Assembly (NCBI GenBank): GCA_039801245.1
Contig: JBDRUF010000004.1
Span: 1 to 60,544, forward strand
DNA from: a candidate division WOR-3 bacterium
GTDB lineage: Bacteria > Hydrothermota > Tepidihabitantia > Tepidihabitantales > Tepidihabitantaceae
Direction of reading: 5' to 3'
DNA length: 60,544 bases
Shown piece by piece: positions 43,673 through 52,970 of this stretch (position 1 is the first letter of the stretch; each line of letters starts with the position of its first letter). The position numbers and the translations under genes are program-made. Under the pieces are notes generated by a model, which was not told where the DNA came from, searched no databases, and saw only the letters and a program-made list of their open reading frames with translations.

Positions 43673-46600
43673 TTAACGGGAAACAAGAAACTTATCCCTG
43701 AGCACAACTCGCTGCCTGTTCTTCATGTCTAACCTATTCTCTGCAATAAAAATAAATAAGTATACCCCGTTCCCAAGAGGTTTACCAGCCTGGTCTTTAC
43801 CATCCCAGAAAATCTGATTATACCCAAAATTAGCACTCATTTCACCTAGGTCCCGCACAAGTCTGCCAGACAGGGTGTAAATCTTGATGCGCACGGTTGC
43901 CGGTTGATTTAAATTAAAGGTAAAGAACCCAGAACCGCGCAGAGGGTTGGGGTAAACAAGCAAGTTATTAACCTCGAGACCTTTGTTCCCCACGGACTGG
44001 AGGGTGATTTTTTTCAATCCCCGGTTAAGAAAATTGTCAGCAACCGCTACAAATACCGAATCAAGCGGGCCGGCAAGATTTATCTGCACTCGGCAACGGG
44101 CAACAGTAAAAGAACTGTCGTCAAACATGAAATAATCCCCAATCTCCCTTTTACCCCGCTGGTCATTTACAAATAAACAAGGGGTAAACCCGCTCACAGG
44201 TGCAATCAAAATCCCTGATGGATCCTCAACCACCACCTCCAGTTCAAATAGGGATGGAACAAAACTACTATCCTGCAGTTTACGCCCGGAATAGTAGAAG
44301 GACACCTCCGGAGGGATTTGGTCTGAACTGTTTGCAAGAAGGGTATCGAATAGAAGGCTATCGGCAAGATAGGCAATGTTTTCTTTGTTATTTAGGCTGT
44401 TTTGAACAACCGCACTGAACCGGCAGGAACGAGGTATAGGCACATAGTAGCCGTTACCAACAAAAAGGGTATCCAGCCTTAATAACGGGAATAAACCCTG
44501 GCAAAAAAATCTGCCATCTTTTACCTGAAAGTTACCCCGGCCCACCGGAAATCCATGGAGAAGGTAGTTTGTTGACGAACCCAGTGGTGAGCGGTACAGA
44601 CGTGCCCGCATCGGACCAAACAGATGCCATTCGGCAAGACCTCGCTCGGTTTCTATTTGAGAACGGGCGGTGAAGGTAAGACCGGGTGTGAGAGCTTCAG
44701 GTTTGACAAGCGGGTGTTGATTTGACACTCTGGGGAGCCGCAATACAGTTGCCGGGTCACCGAAGAGGTGATAGGTCCGGTCGGTTGGCCACGCAGCAAA
44801 AAAGCAGGAACCGATTGTCTTAAGACTCTCAGGAAGAGTAAATAGTGGTGTTAGGAGGTTGCGGACGAAGATAAGGTTGTTACCGGATGGTGTTGCGGTG
44901 GAAGCGGCAACGCTAAGAACCGCCCCCCCTGACATCCGTACCAGTTCCTCACCAATGCATTCGTTGCGGGTATCGTCAAATCTGCCAACAGAACAGGAGG
45001 CCAATATTGAGAAAGGGATGCGGTCGCCATTGCTGATTTCGTTAAGCCGGTTTACGGTTAAAACCTCTTCATGGGTTAATGCATTGCTTGAGCCATGACC
45101 GAAAAAAATCCAGATGAGCGCACCCAAATTTAACTGGCGCAGAAGTTCGTTGTTAGCATCAGGTTTGCTCTTTGGACCCTCAAAAGGAAATTCGGTGAGG
45201 TATACCTTAACCAAGTCAAGCAAATCTCCGGCTAAAGCGCCCATCCCTTCGCATTGCTCAATGTGCCGAAACCTCAACTCATCGGGGTCATCAGGATATT
45301 TCTTGAATTCGTCGTCAGCAAGGAGTAAGAAACGCCGGATCCAGTATCCCGCAGGTCCGGTTTCATAATATATTAACTTATCAACAAACATTTTAAACTC
45401 ATAAGCGCTCCGCACGGTCACCCGACCCAAAATCAAATCTGGACTTGAACCTTCACCTTCCCAATCGGCGAACCAGGCGTCAATTGCCAATGTTCTGCGG
45501 TCACCTGACTCAGGATTGAGACCGAAGCCGGTCTCGTAAGCCGGCACCCCTGGTGTTTTTGTGCGGTTGAGATTGTTTTTGTAATCATAAGTGGCATCAC
45601 CGACAAGAAGTGCATATCCAGGACGCTTTGACTCAAGAAAATGCTTTACCGCCCACGGCTCCTCAAGACCAAAACAGAAGTCGTTATATAGGTCCTCAAG
45701 AGCGACCGCAAGGACTCGGGCACCTGGAATACCGGGAATGCGACCAGTACGATAACGAGCTAATTCCTGAGCCACAGTAATAAATTCCTGCGGTGCGATG
45801 ATAAAGTAGTCTGCGGCAATGTCTTGACGCCACAACCTTCCCGGCGATTTAAGTTCTAATGCTACGGGCTTACGAAGGTCTTTGGCCGCGGCAATGGCAA
45901 ATTCAGTACGGCCAGAGATGCGATAGGAAAACCTGATGCTGTCTTTAAAAACCTCAAAATCAACACATGCCTTAGGCGCATAAGGGTCACTGACATCAAG
46001 GATAAAGGGAGTCGAGGGGCAATCAATTACGGTGAAGCGAAATACGCCTGTGTCATCCCAAAAGAAGTGCAATTGACCATTTTTTAGGGAAAGCCGGCGG
46101 AGGTATTGGGCTTCAATATAGTCAAGGTAAACCTTTTTGTCGCCTTGTCCCCTAAGTTCTATTTGAAAGGTATTCTCTTTAGAATCCAGGGGGATAACGG
46201 TATCAATTGTGAAGTCGTAAGGAGTAGGATATGGGGTTTGACCGAATTGAAAAGAACCAATGGTCCTGTTGTTAAGACGGATAGAGATTTCGTTGTCCGC
46301 GGACTCGTTATAGAGTCTGCCGGTAAGTCTCTGTAGTCGACTCGGATATTTCAAGTTTAGGGGGCAGGAGAATTGGGTTGCGGGTGTAGCGGCAGGTTTA
46401 AACAACGTTGCCCAGATCCATAAGAGCCCTGCTCGTGCCGGACAGTCGGCATCAATCTCCTGATGAAGCACATCTCTGGCAAATTGGATGATTTTTGTGC
46501 CGGTGGTATCAGGTCCGAAGCCCTCTTTCATCCTTTCGCCTCTTAAGCCACCCCAGGTGAGCCAGTAGACATTGTAGCGCGTGTAAAGGTTTTTAAAGTA

Positions 46601-47509
46601 GGTTGAGCAGCAATTAGTCCAGTGGTCAGCCCCCAATCCATAAAAGATCAAAGTATCACCAGGGTCAAAGTTGCCATCCTCTGCCCCTTTGATGAGGAGC
46701 GCAACCGGTCTTAAGGAATCAGGATATTTAACATTGGGCTCATGCTCACCCAAAGTCCAGAGAGCAAGCGTTTTTGGGTCAATCCCGTAGAGGGGCACAC
46801 CCGCCTGGAGAAGTTCTATGCCGGTAATGCGATAGATGCCGGTGGAATCAATTTTTATCTTGAGCCAGACCGGTGCTTTTTGATAAGGGCTTTCTCGGAA
46901 TGTGGGACTGGGGGTGATTTTCCAGTTTACCGCCTTTTCCCCATTTAAGAGCATCCGTTTGATTACCCCATCAAGCGGGTCCGGTTGTAAATTCAATTTC
47001 GGCTCATGCTCAAACTGCAGTTCAGCCTCAATATCATCGTACCAGGAAAGCCTTCTTGCCTTAGGGTCGTACTGGACCGGGTTAAACTTGAGTGTGACAA
47101 ACCGAACCGAACGCAGAACTTCAACAGAACCAATTTCCACGGGAAAAGAAGTAGAGAGAGTGGCCGAAGAAGCAGAATTAGAGGATGCTATACCTGTCAC
47201 TATCACCCGCGCTGGCTCAACATCATCCAAGACTCCGCCCGCTCGCGTTTTGAAGCGTAACCGGACACCCCCTGTTTGCGGAATACCAATCCGGACAAGT
47301 TTTGCTGGCAGGTCAAACTCGCCAATACCAGCGATGTATTCGGCATCATCGCAATAAATTGTAACCCTTCCGTCGTCACGGTTAAGATATGAAACCTTTC
47401 CTGGCTGGTAATGGATTACTACCCCTACACTATCTGACCTTATAATCCTTATCTCCGCCAAGAGAAAACCGGGGATTAAAAGAAACAGAACCTTTGCGTA
47501 CCAAGACAC
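43673..47509 (-). CDS. porU: PorU-like C25 (gingipain-family) peptidase with C-terminal sorting-type domain
   Basis: A 1278-residue secreted protein. A signal peptide (about 1-18) is followed by beta-rich N-terminal domains and a C25 caspase-fold peptidase whose catalytic His is in WIFFGHGSSN (about residue 804) and Cys in LASCSVGRFDD (about 839). The C-terminal part has an Ig-like domain and a FlgD-like/sorting-type domain: VYPNPLRGSGFF, IKIYTLSGRLVRDL, FWDGKDQAGKPLGNGVYLF. In type IX secretion PorU is the outer-membrane sortase that removes such tails and attaches substrates. The GTG start at 47509 has no Shine-Dalgarno. Confidence 0.85.
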   Translation of the reverse strand: MSWYAKVLFLLIPGFLLAEIRIIRSDSVGVVIHYQPGKVSYLNRDDGRVTIYCDDAEYIAGIGEFDLPAKLVRIGIPQTGGVRLRFKTRAGGVLDDVEPARVIVTGIASSNSASSATLSTSFPVEIGSVEVLRSVRFVTLKFNPVQYDPKARRLSWYDDIEAELQFEHEPKLNLQPDPLDGVIKRMLLNGEKAVNWKITPSPTFRESPYQKAPVWLKIKIDSTGIYRITGIELLQAGVPLYGIDPKTLALWTLGEHEPNVKYPDSLRPVALLIKGAEDGNFDPGDTLIFYGLGADHWTNCCSTYFKNLYTRYNVYWLTWGGLRGERMKEGFGPDTTGTKIIQFARDVLHQEIDADCPARAGLLWIWATLFKPAATPATQFSCPLNLKYPSRLQRLTGRLYNESADNEISIRLNNRTIGSFQFGQTPYPTPYDFTIDTVIPLDSKENTFQIELRGQGDKKVYLDYIEAQYLRRLSLKNGQLHFFWDDTGVFRFTVIDCPSTPFILDVSDPYAPKACVDFEVFKDSIRFSYRISGRTEFAIAAAKDLRKPVALELKSPGRLWRQDIAADYFIIAPQEFITVAQELARYRTGRIPGIPGARVLAVALEDLYNDFCFGLEEPWAVKHFLESKRPGYALLVGDATYDYKNNLNRTKTPGVPAYETGFGLNPESGDRRTLAIDAWFADWEGEGSSPDLILGRVTVRSAYEFKMFVDKLIYYETGPAGYWIRRFLLLADDEFKKYPDDPDELRFRHIEQCEGMGALAGDLLDLVKVYLTEFPFEGPKSKPDANNELLRQLNLGALIWIFFGHGSSNALTHEEVLTVNRLNEISNGDRIPFSILASCSVGRFDDTRNECIGEELVRMSGGAVLSVAASTATPSGNNLIFVRNLLTPLFTLPESLKTIGSCFFAAWPTDRTYHLFGDPATVLRLPRVSNQHPLVKPEALTPGLTFTARSQIETERGLAEWHLFGPMRARLYRSPLGSSTNYLLHGFPVGRGNFQVKDGRFFCQGLFPLLRLDTLFVGNGYYVPIPRSCRFSAVVQNSLNNKENIAYLADSLLFDTLLANSSDQIPPEVSFYYSGRKLQDSSFVPSLFELEVVVEDPSGILIAPVSGFTPCLFVNDQRGKREIGDYFMFDDSSFTVARCRVQINLAGPLDSVFVAVADNFLNRGLKKITLQSVGNKGLEVNNLLVYPNPLRGSGFFTFNLNQPATVRIKIYTLSGRLVRDLGEMSANFGYNQIFWDGKDQAGKPLGNGVYLFIFIAENRLDMKNRQRVVLRDKFLVSR

Positions 47510-47517
47510 AATTAGAA

Positions 47518-47546
47518 ATTTTAAGGATAAGACAAAAATAAGTCAA
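47518..47546 (-). promoter_or_regulatory. Promoter of porU
   Basis: TTGACT (47546-47541), 17-bp spacer, TAAAAT (47523-47518) on the minus strand. The GTG is 8 nt beyond the -10 box, so the transcript probably begins at or just before the start codon. Confidence 0.6.
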
Positions 47547-47574
47547 GCGGAAGAGACGCAATGCAAAGCCTAAC

Positions 47575-47630
47575 CCGAGCGAAAAAACAATGGATTCCTC
47601 CACTTGAGTCGGAACGACCGGAGCCAATGG
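47575..47630. repeat. REP-like repeat, third locus
   Basis: AATGGATTCCTCCACTTGAG and GTCGGAACGACCGG match the tract at 615-730 (GGATTCCTCCGCTTCGGTCG, GGAATGAC). It lies in the divergent region between porU and the beta-flower-like gene. Confidence 0.55.
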
Positions 47631-47648
47631 ATGCAAATTGCATTGGAT

Positions 47649-47676
47649 TTGACTTTAGCATTTGAATAAGGATAAT
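47649..47676 (+). promoter_or_regulatory. Promoter of the 47691 gene
   Basis: TTGACT (47649-47654), 16-bp spacer, GATAAT (47671-47676), or TAATAT two bases later. The ATG at 47691 follows after 14 nt, with only a weak AGGAA site. Confidence 0.5.
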
Positions 47677-47690
47677 ATTTAGGAACTTTA

Positions 47691-48083
47691 ATGGAGAAAG
47701 TCTTTTCTGAGAAGGTGCTGTATAACCGCTACGGTAAGGCGGTGTTTCGCGTGCGCGGCACGGTCATTTACGATTATTTAGGCAAGCCGCGCGGCTTTGT
47801 GGTCGGGAAGACCGTGTATGATATTTTAGGGCAACACCGCGGGTTTCTCGTCGATAAGGTTCTCCTGGACAGGGGCGGCAGGGTAATTGGTTATGAGGTG
47901 GGGGCTGTGGTTAACGGTCTTAATTTGCCACCGGTAGAGGTTCCGCCGGTGGCTTATAAGGATTTACCACCACCCGAGCCACCGGAAAATGCGGTTGACC
48001 TAGAATGCCCAAACCGCATCCCGCTCTGGTCAATAATGCAACTGGAGAACTTTCTGCCCGCATACCAGCAGGGAAAAAAATAA
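47691..48083 (+). CDS. Beta-flower-like repeat protein
   Basis: A 130-residue protein of unknown function. Residues about 8-72 contain four imperfect copies of a short unit, each with Y/L-x-x-x-G-K/R/Q-x-x-G/A-F/Y (for example YDYLGKPRGFVVGK, YDILGQHRGFLVDK, LDRGGRVIGYEVG), resembling the 4-fold beta-flower fold. A Pro-rich linker (PPVEVPPVAYKDLPPPEPP) and a short tail follow. There is no signal peptide. The next gene is 10 bp downstream and they probably share a transcript. Confidence 0.6.
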   Translation: MEKVFSEKVLYNRYGKAVFRVRGTVIYDYLGKPRGFVVGKTVYDILGQHRGFLVDKVLLDRGGRVIGYEVGAVVNGLNLPPVEVPPVAYKDLPPPEPPENAVDLECPNRIPLWSIMQLENFLPAYQQGKK

Positions 48084-48093
48084 AGGGGGAACT

Positions 48094-48693
48094 ATGCGTC
48101 AGCGTCTGATAGCCCTTGCCATGTTTTTCTGCCTATTTACTGTCAAAGCGCCAGGCTTTGAAATCAAAGGTAAGGTTACACCCCTCTGGGATGAGAACAG
48201 TTTCACGATTGAAACCCGTTCAGAACAGACGATCTTATTCTTTAACCTTCTCACCCAAGGTAGGATTGCAATCAAGGCTGCAGGAAGTGACGGAACGATT
48301 AAAAATTTACTTCTTGAAGGCAGTGAGCCGCTTACGCTCATCGGTATGAAGGAATGGAAAATAACCGTTCTGTGGGATTCGCTCGACTGCCTGTGGGGTT
48401 GCCGGCTTGTCAGTGGTGAAGAGCCAATATTAAAACGGGTTGAGGGCTATGCTGATACCGGTTATGTATTTCGCTTCAGCCTTGTGACCGAAGAAGAGTT
48501 GGAAATCTGGAATTTCACCGCTCCTAAGGAGGCAACCTTTATCGTCAGACAAAGTTCGCCCGGCGCGCGGGGTTATGAGGAGCAGGACCTTGCCGACGAC
48601 CCGAAAATCAAACTCATTGGCGCGGGTGTGTTCAACATTGAGGTTGACCCGGTTGATGGCGGCGGCGAGTTTGTTGCCGAAAGGGTAAAATAG
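48094..48693 (+). CDS. Hypothetical secreted protein
   Basis: A 199-residue protein with a signal peptide (about 1-21, MRQRLIALAMFFCLFTVKAP) and a beta-rich mature part; no family was recognised. The RBS is GGGGG at 48086-48090. The second half carries an acidic stretch (EEQDLADDPKIKLIGAG, then FNIEVDPVDGGGEF) that could form a small beta-sandwich of the kind that binds surfaces or ions. It lies between the beta-flower-like gene and a membrane methyltransferase whose reading frame overlaps its end. Confidence 0.7.
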   Translation: MRQRLIALAMFFCLFTVKAPGFEIKGKVTPLWDENSFTIETRSEQTILFFNLLTQGRIAIKAAGSDGTIKNLLLEGSEPLTLIGMKEWKITVLWDSLDCLWGCRLVSGEEPILKRVEGYADTGYVFRFSLVTEEELEIWNFTAPKEATFIVRQSSPGARGYEEQDLADDPKIKLIGAGVFNIEVDPVDGGGEFVAERVK

Positions 48694-48764
48694 CCTGTTC
48701 TGTCAACAAATTAGGGGAAATTCTCTTCCGTGCGCGTGCCATCACCGGCTTATTTGCCTTTATC

Positions 48765-49214
48765 GTGGTTTACATCTTTGCCCGACCAACCATTACCTCC
48801 TGCCTTGAAAGCCTCCTCCTCATTTTCAGCGGACTCGCCTTAAGATTCTGGGCTGCAGGCTATATCGGCAACGATGCCCGGTCAAAGACAATCTCTGCCC
48901 AAAGAATAATCACAAATGGTCCTTACCGCTATTTCCGTCATCCGCTTTATCTTGGCAACTTTGCCATTGTTGCTGGTATGCTCGTTGCGCTCAAACCTCC
49001 ACTCACAATCGCCCTCTTGATAATCCTCGGCTTCATCCTGATGTATGGGCTCATTGCCCGCTCAGAAACCCGATTTCTTGAGGGGTCTGACTTGGAAATA
49101 GCGGCTGCCCATTTCAGCCTGCAAAAGGCAATATCTGAATGGCAAACCTGGCTTGTTACCGCCCTTGCGCTGATCTTGACTTTCGCCAAGGCGCTCTTTT
49201 TATCTCAAAGGTAA
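48765..49214 (+). CDS. Isoprenylcysteine carboxyl methyltransferase-family membrane protein
   Basis: At least 149 residues with four or so membrane helices and the family signature GPYRYFRHPLYLGNFAIVAG (about 52-71), which binds SAM, followed by a second conserved helix ending ARSETRFLEG. Bacterial members methylate unknown substrates (lipids or small molecules). GTG 48765 gives a truncated first helix; the frame stays open upstream to about 48690 with a plausible N-terminus (GEILFRARAITGLFAFIV) but only ATT/ATC/ATA codons, so the true start may be non-standard near 48720. The 3' end overlaps the convergent GWxTD gene by 15 bp. Confidence 0.75.
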   Translation: MVYIFARPTITSCLESLLLIFSGLALRFWAAGYIGNDARSKTISAQRIITNGPYRYFRHPLYLGNFAIVAGMLVALKPPLTIALLIILGFILMYGLIARSETRFLEGSDLEIAAAHFSLQKAISEWQTWLVTALALILTFAKALFLSQR

Positions 49215-50504
49215 AATCTTGAACTGCGCGGTAAGGCTGACCTCACGACTGTTGTTCAAATCCTTGACCCGAACGAACAAAAGGTAATTGCCAGGATTCA
49301 AATCCATTGTGTGAATCCGCTCCACCCCGACTCCGGTTGTCCCTGAGCCGGTAATAAACCTCGCAGGTGTGGGAATAACTGCCAGTTGTCTGGTAACTAA
49401 ATCCATTATCTCATACCTCGCCTCTGCCCGATGCCGGTTCAGGCTGTCGGCTGTCAGATGGTAAATTTCGTAAAGGATATAAAAGGTTGAACCGGTTTTC
49501 ACCTCCGGCACAACCAGCGGCACAACCCGAGACCAGTCCTGCCGCGCAAACTGCGGACTCTGAAAATGGGAATCAACCAAGGCATAAAAAATAATGTCAG
49601 AACAGGGCTGACTCCGTCTGATATAGTCAATCAGGTTCAGTTCTGCCCTGCGCATGCCCAATGCCTTCCCATCCCTAATAATGGCATTTGCCGTAACCTG
49701 ATAGATATCTGCGGGCAGGAAAAACCTCTGCCTGCCAACAACCAAACCAGCAGTCGTATCGGCTCTAAAACCATACCAGCCCGCACTCCTAATCGTGCCG
49801 TACCGCTTTGAGGAGAACTGAAACTCAAGGTGAATCAGATTCTCCGCTATAGCTGCTAAGGTCTGCTGATCAAAGGCAATGCCATAATGCAGTTCCACCT
49901 CAACCGAATCCTCGCGCTGACCTAAACGGTAAAGGGCAATGGCAAGGTCAAGTTTTTTTGCCGCAGGGCTGGGCTTTGGTGGCGGCTTGCCATAGTCCAC
50001 CTCCTCAAACGCCCTTGGTATCCAGGCTTTGCCAAACCGGGAATTGCCCACCTCCTTGAACCCGACCCCTTTCTTGACAAAGTCAAACTGCAGCCCGAGT
50101 GAATCATATGTCCAGATTTCTGCCGGATTGACAAAAAGCCGTGAGCTCTCGGTCACCACCGGCCTTGGTTCATACTCCTCCCGGCGTGGCGGACCATAGC
50201 GGATATAAACCGGAATGCGCTCATCACCAAGCAGGTCCAGTTTACCAAACATCTCCCCTGCCTTTACCGCCCTGAGGTAAAACCGCTCATGCTCCTCCTT
50301 GCCCCTTTGCTGCCAGAACCAGTCAAGAAACTCCCTTCTGGCGCTGGTATTGGCAAGGCTGAGAAACTCCTTTGCCGCATCCTCGTCAAGGGCAAAAAGA
50401 ATCAGATACTCTATCTTCTCCTCTGGGCTCAGCCGGTCAGCGCGCGTTAAAGGACGAATCTGGCCGCAGGCGCAGCAGAGCAGGAAAACAAGGAAAAGGC
50501 GCAT
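49200..50504 (-). CDS. GWxTD-domain lipoprotein
   Basis: About 434 residues. A lipoprotein signal (LVFLLCCACG) with lipobox Cys is followed by a helical SPEEKIEYLILFALDEDAAKEFLSL segment and the GWxTD-type region REFLDWFWQQRG, DERIPVYIRYGPPRREEY, with the family's VYIRYGPP core, and then beta-sandwich modules. Family members are common in FCB and deep-branching diderms; their function is unknown. ATG 50504 is preferred to the TTG just before it. It directly follows hutU with no gap, so the two are likely cotranscribed, although no functional link is apparent. Confidence 0.82.
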   Translation of the reverse strand: MRLFLVFLLCCACGQIRPLTRADRLSPEEKIEYLILFALDEDAAKEFLSLANTSARREFLDWFWQQRGKEEHERFYLRAVKAGEMFGKLDLLGDERIPVYIRYGPPRREEYEPRPVVTESSRLFVNPAEIWTYDSLGLQFDFVKKGVGFKEVGNSRFGKAWIPRAFEEVDYGKPPPKPSPAAKKLDLAIALYRLGQREDSVEVELHYGIAFDQQTLAAIAENLIHLEFQFSSKRYGTIRSAGWYGFRADTTAGLVVGRQRFFLPADIYQVTANAIIRDGKALGMRRAELNLIDYIRRSQPCSDIIFYALVDSHFQSPQFARQDWSRVVPLVVPEVKTGSTFYILYEIYHLTADSLNRHRAEARYEIMDLVTRQLAVIPTPARFITGSGTTGVGVERIHTMDLNPGNYLLFVRVKDLNNSREVSLTAQFKILPLR

Positions 50505-50507
50505 CAA

Positions 50508-52217
50508 TCATTCGCTCATCGGTATCCTGATGCCCTTAGCCCGCGCCACTCTTATCGCCTCATCATAACCAGCATCGGCATGACGGCAAACACCTATCCC
50601 GGGGTCATTGGTCAGCACCCTTTTGATGCGCTCCTCCATCTCAAAACTGCCATCGCACACCGTCACCTGCCCGGCATGAACCGAATAACCAATCCCAACA
50701 CCACCACCAGAATGAATCGAAACCCAGGATGCACCTGATGCCACATTGAGCATCGCATTCAAAAGCGGCCAGTCGGCAATGGCATCGGAGCCGTCAAGCA
50801 TCGCCTCGGTCTCGCGGTTGGGCGAGGCAACCGAACCACTGTCAAGATGGTCGCGCCCGATCACAATCGGACCCTTAAGCCTCCCCTCCCGCACCGCCCT
50901 GTTAAAGGCAAGACCAACCCGGTCCCGCTCACCATAGCCCAGCCAGCAGATTCTTGCCGGTAACCCCTGAAAGGGCACCTCCGCCTCAGCCTTTTTCAGC
51001 CAGTTGATTAGCGCCTGATTTTCAGGGAAAAGCTCCATCACAATCCTGTCGGTCTCAATGATGTCATCAGGTTCACCGGAAAGCGCCACCCAGCGGAAAG
51101 GACCCATCCCCTGGCAGAAAAGCGGTCGGATATAGGCAGGGACAAACCCAGGATATTTCCACGAGCCGATTTTCCCTGGAGTCCTGATCTCCTCCTCCTT
51201 GAGAAATCCACCCTCAACCGCCTTGCCCCGCAGGTTATTGCCGTAGTCAAATGTCACCGCTCCCCTTGACTGCAGTTTCAGCATCAACCGCACATGCTCA
51301 GCCATTGTCTGATAAGAACGCCTCCGATACTCAGCCGGGTCCAATTTGCGCAGCCTTAGCGCATCTTCAAAACTCATCCCCCTCGGCACATACCCATTCA
51401 ACTCATCATGGGCAGATGTCTGGTCGGTCAAAAGGTCAGGTGTCACATCTCTTGCAAGCAGCCGCTCCAAAAGGTCAACAATATTCCCACACCAGGCAAT
51501 AGACTTTGCCTGACGATGGGCCTTTGCCTCCAGTGCGGCATCAATCGCCCTATCCAAATCATCAATCCGCTCATCCAGATAACGCGGCCTTTTTGAGGCA
51601 AGCCTGCGCTCAATCCTTGATGGGTCAACCTCGGCACCAAGATAGACCGCATTTGCCATCGTTGCCGCCAACGGCTGCGCACCGCTCATCCCGCCCAGAC
51701 CACCGGAAACAACCAGCCTGCCAGAAAGGTCAGGGCTGCCAAAATGCTTTATCCCCGCACTGACAAATGTCTGATGCGTCCCCTGCAAAATCCCCTGGGT
51801 TCCGATGTAAATCCAGGAACCTGCCGTCATCTGCCCGAACATTATCAGACCCTGCGCCTCAAGTTCATCAAAATAGGCTTTATTTGCCCAGTGCGGCACC
51901 AAATTGGAGTTGGCAATCAAAACCCTCGGCGCATACTCAAATGTCTTGAAAACCCCTACCGGCTTGCCCGACTGCACTAAAAGCGTCTCATCATTCTCAA
52001 GCTCCTTAAGACACTTCACAATCGCCTGAAAACATTCCCAGTTCCTTGCCGCCCTGCCGGTGCCGCCATAAACGATTAACTCCTCTGGTCTTTCTGCCAC
52101 CTCCGGGTCAAGGTTGTTCATAAGCATCCTCAGCGCCGCCTCCTGATGCCAGCCCTTACAGGATAAACTCTTTCCCCGCGGTGCCTTTACTGGCTGATAC
52201 TGGTAACCTTTATTCAT
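50508..52217 (-). CDS. hutU: Urocanate hydratase
   Basis: Second enzyme of histidine breakdown: adds water to urocanate to give imidazolonepropionate, using NAD+ as an electrophile. At 569 residues it has normal length. Motifs include [78 protein letters not shown], and the C-terminal [19 protein letters not shown] with NAD-binding residues. No hutH, hutI or hutG is in the window. The ATG at 52217 follows GAGGTGA. Confidence 0.96.
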   Translation of the reverse strand: MNKGYQYQPVKAPRGKSLSCKGWHQEAALRMLMNNLDPEVAERPEELIVYGGTGRAARNWECFQAIVKCLKELENDETLLVQSGKPVGVFKTFEYAPRVLIANSNLVPHWANKAYFDELEAQGLIMFGQMTAGSWIYIGTQGILQGTHQTFVSAGIKHFGSPDLSGRLVVSGGLGGMSGAQPLAATMANAVYLGAEVDPSRIERRLASKRPRYLDERIDDLDRAIDAALEAKAHRQAKSIAWCGNIVDLLERLLARDVTPDLLTDQTSAHDELNGYVPRGMSFEDALRLRKLDPAEYRRRSYQTMAEHVRLMLKLQSRGAVTFDYGNNLRGKAVEGGFLKEEEIRTPGKIGSWKYPGFVPAYIRPLFCQGMGPFRWVALSGEPDDIIETDRIVMELFPENQALINWLKKAEAEVPFQGLPARICWLGYGERDRVGLAFNRAVREGRLKGPIVIGRDHLDSGSVASPNRETEAMLDGSDAIADWPLLNAMLNVASGASWVSIHSGGGVGIGYSVHAGQVTVCDGSFEMEERIKRVLTNDPGIGVCRHADAGYDEAIRVARAKGIRIPMSE

Positions 52218-52235
52218 ATCAAATCACCTCAGAAA

Positions 52236-52263
52236 ATAATATCCCTCCATCAACTATTGTCAA
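52236..52263 (-). promoter_or_regulatory. Promoter of hutU
   Basis: TTGACA (52263-52258), 16-bp spacer, TATTAT (52241-52236) on the minus strand; 18-nt leader with GAGGTGA before the ATG at 52217. Confidence 0.65.
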
Positions 52264-52348
52264 CCTTTATAACCATATCCCTCCTCACAACCAAACCAGC
52301 CAACCAAGGGAATTTACCTGCCATCAATTCCATTAACAGATCCACCCC

Positions 52349-52363
52349 GGGGGTCACTCCCCC
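52349..52363. repeat. 15-bp hairpin repeat, copy 2 (inverted)
   Basis: GGGGGTCACTCCCCC is the reverse complement of the 15-mer at 28744-28758. It lies between hutU and korC. Confidence 0.6.
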
Positions 52364-52415
52364 TCTCGAATCCGTTTCAAGGTGTCAATTTAACAACCTG
52401 TTGAAAAACTGTTAC

Positions 52416-52970
52416 TTATCTCTTATTTCCTACACCAATTGTCCTGTCTGCCAAATCCCAGCCCAACTTTAGCGCCTTTAAGTTAATCTCAAGAAACTGC
52501 CTTGGCACCCTTTTCTCAACCGCACTTTGCAATGATTCAAGTTTTACCCAACCGGTAATACGACCAACCGCACCCAAGGTCAGGATATTGGTAAAAAGCT
52601 CCCTGCCCAACTGTTCCCGAGCGGTGCTTGAAAGTGGCAAACAAAGGGTATTGGGATGGGGACACTCACGGACATAAAAATCATCAATCACCGCCAGCCC
52701 CCTTACCTTCAAATCAACAAGGTATTTACTAACCGCCGCCTGACTCAAACCAACGAGCAAATCCAGTTTCCGGCACTTCGGATAGAGTATCGGCTCATCA
52801 CTGATGATGACATCTGCCCTTGACGCACCGCCCCTTGCCTCAGGTCCATAACTCTGGGTCTGAACCGCAAAAAACCCCTCATAAACACCTGCCGCCTCAG
52901 CGAAAATCACGCTCGCCAGAATCACACCCTGCCCGCCTGTTCCTGCCAGCCTGATTTCAATCTTCTTCAT
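52416..52970 (-). CDS. korC: 2-oxoacid:ferredoxin oxidoreductase, gamma subunit
   Basis: A 184-residue gamma subunit that closes the active site of 2-oxoacid:ferredoxin oxidoreductase. It begins with the family motif IRLAGTGGQGVILAS, then SYGPEARGGASRADVIISDEPI. It overlaps korB by 4 bp upstream and is the last gene of the kor operon. No Shine-Dalgarno is needed if coupled. Confidence 0.93.
   Translation of the reverse strand: MKKIEIRLAGTGGQGVILASVIFAEAAGVYEGFFAVQTQSYGPEARGGASRADVIISDEPILYPKCRKLDLLVGLSQAAVSKYLVDLKVRGLAVIDDFYVRECPHPNTLCLPLSSTAREQLGRELFTNILTLGAVGRITGWVKLESLQSAVEKRVPRQFLEINLKALKLGWDLADRTIGVGNKR

Noticed and set aside
43673-47509. C25 peptidase as a secreted gingipain-like toxin rather than PorU
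   Set aside because: The immediate porV neighbour and overall domain order fit a secretion-linked sortase better, though the distinction is not certain from sequence alone.
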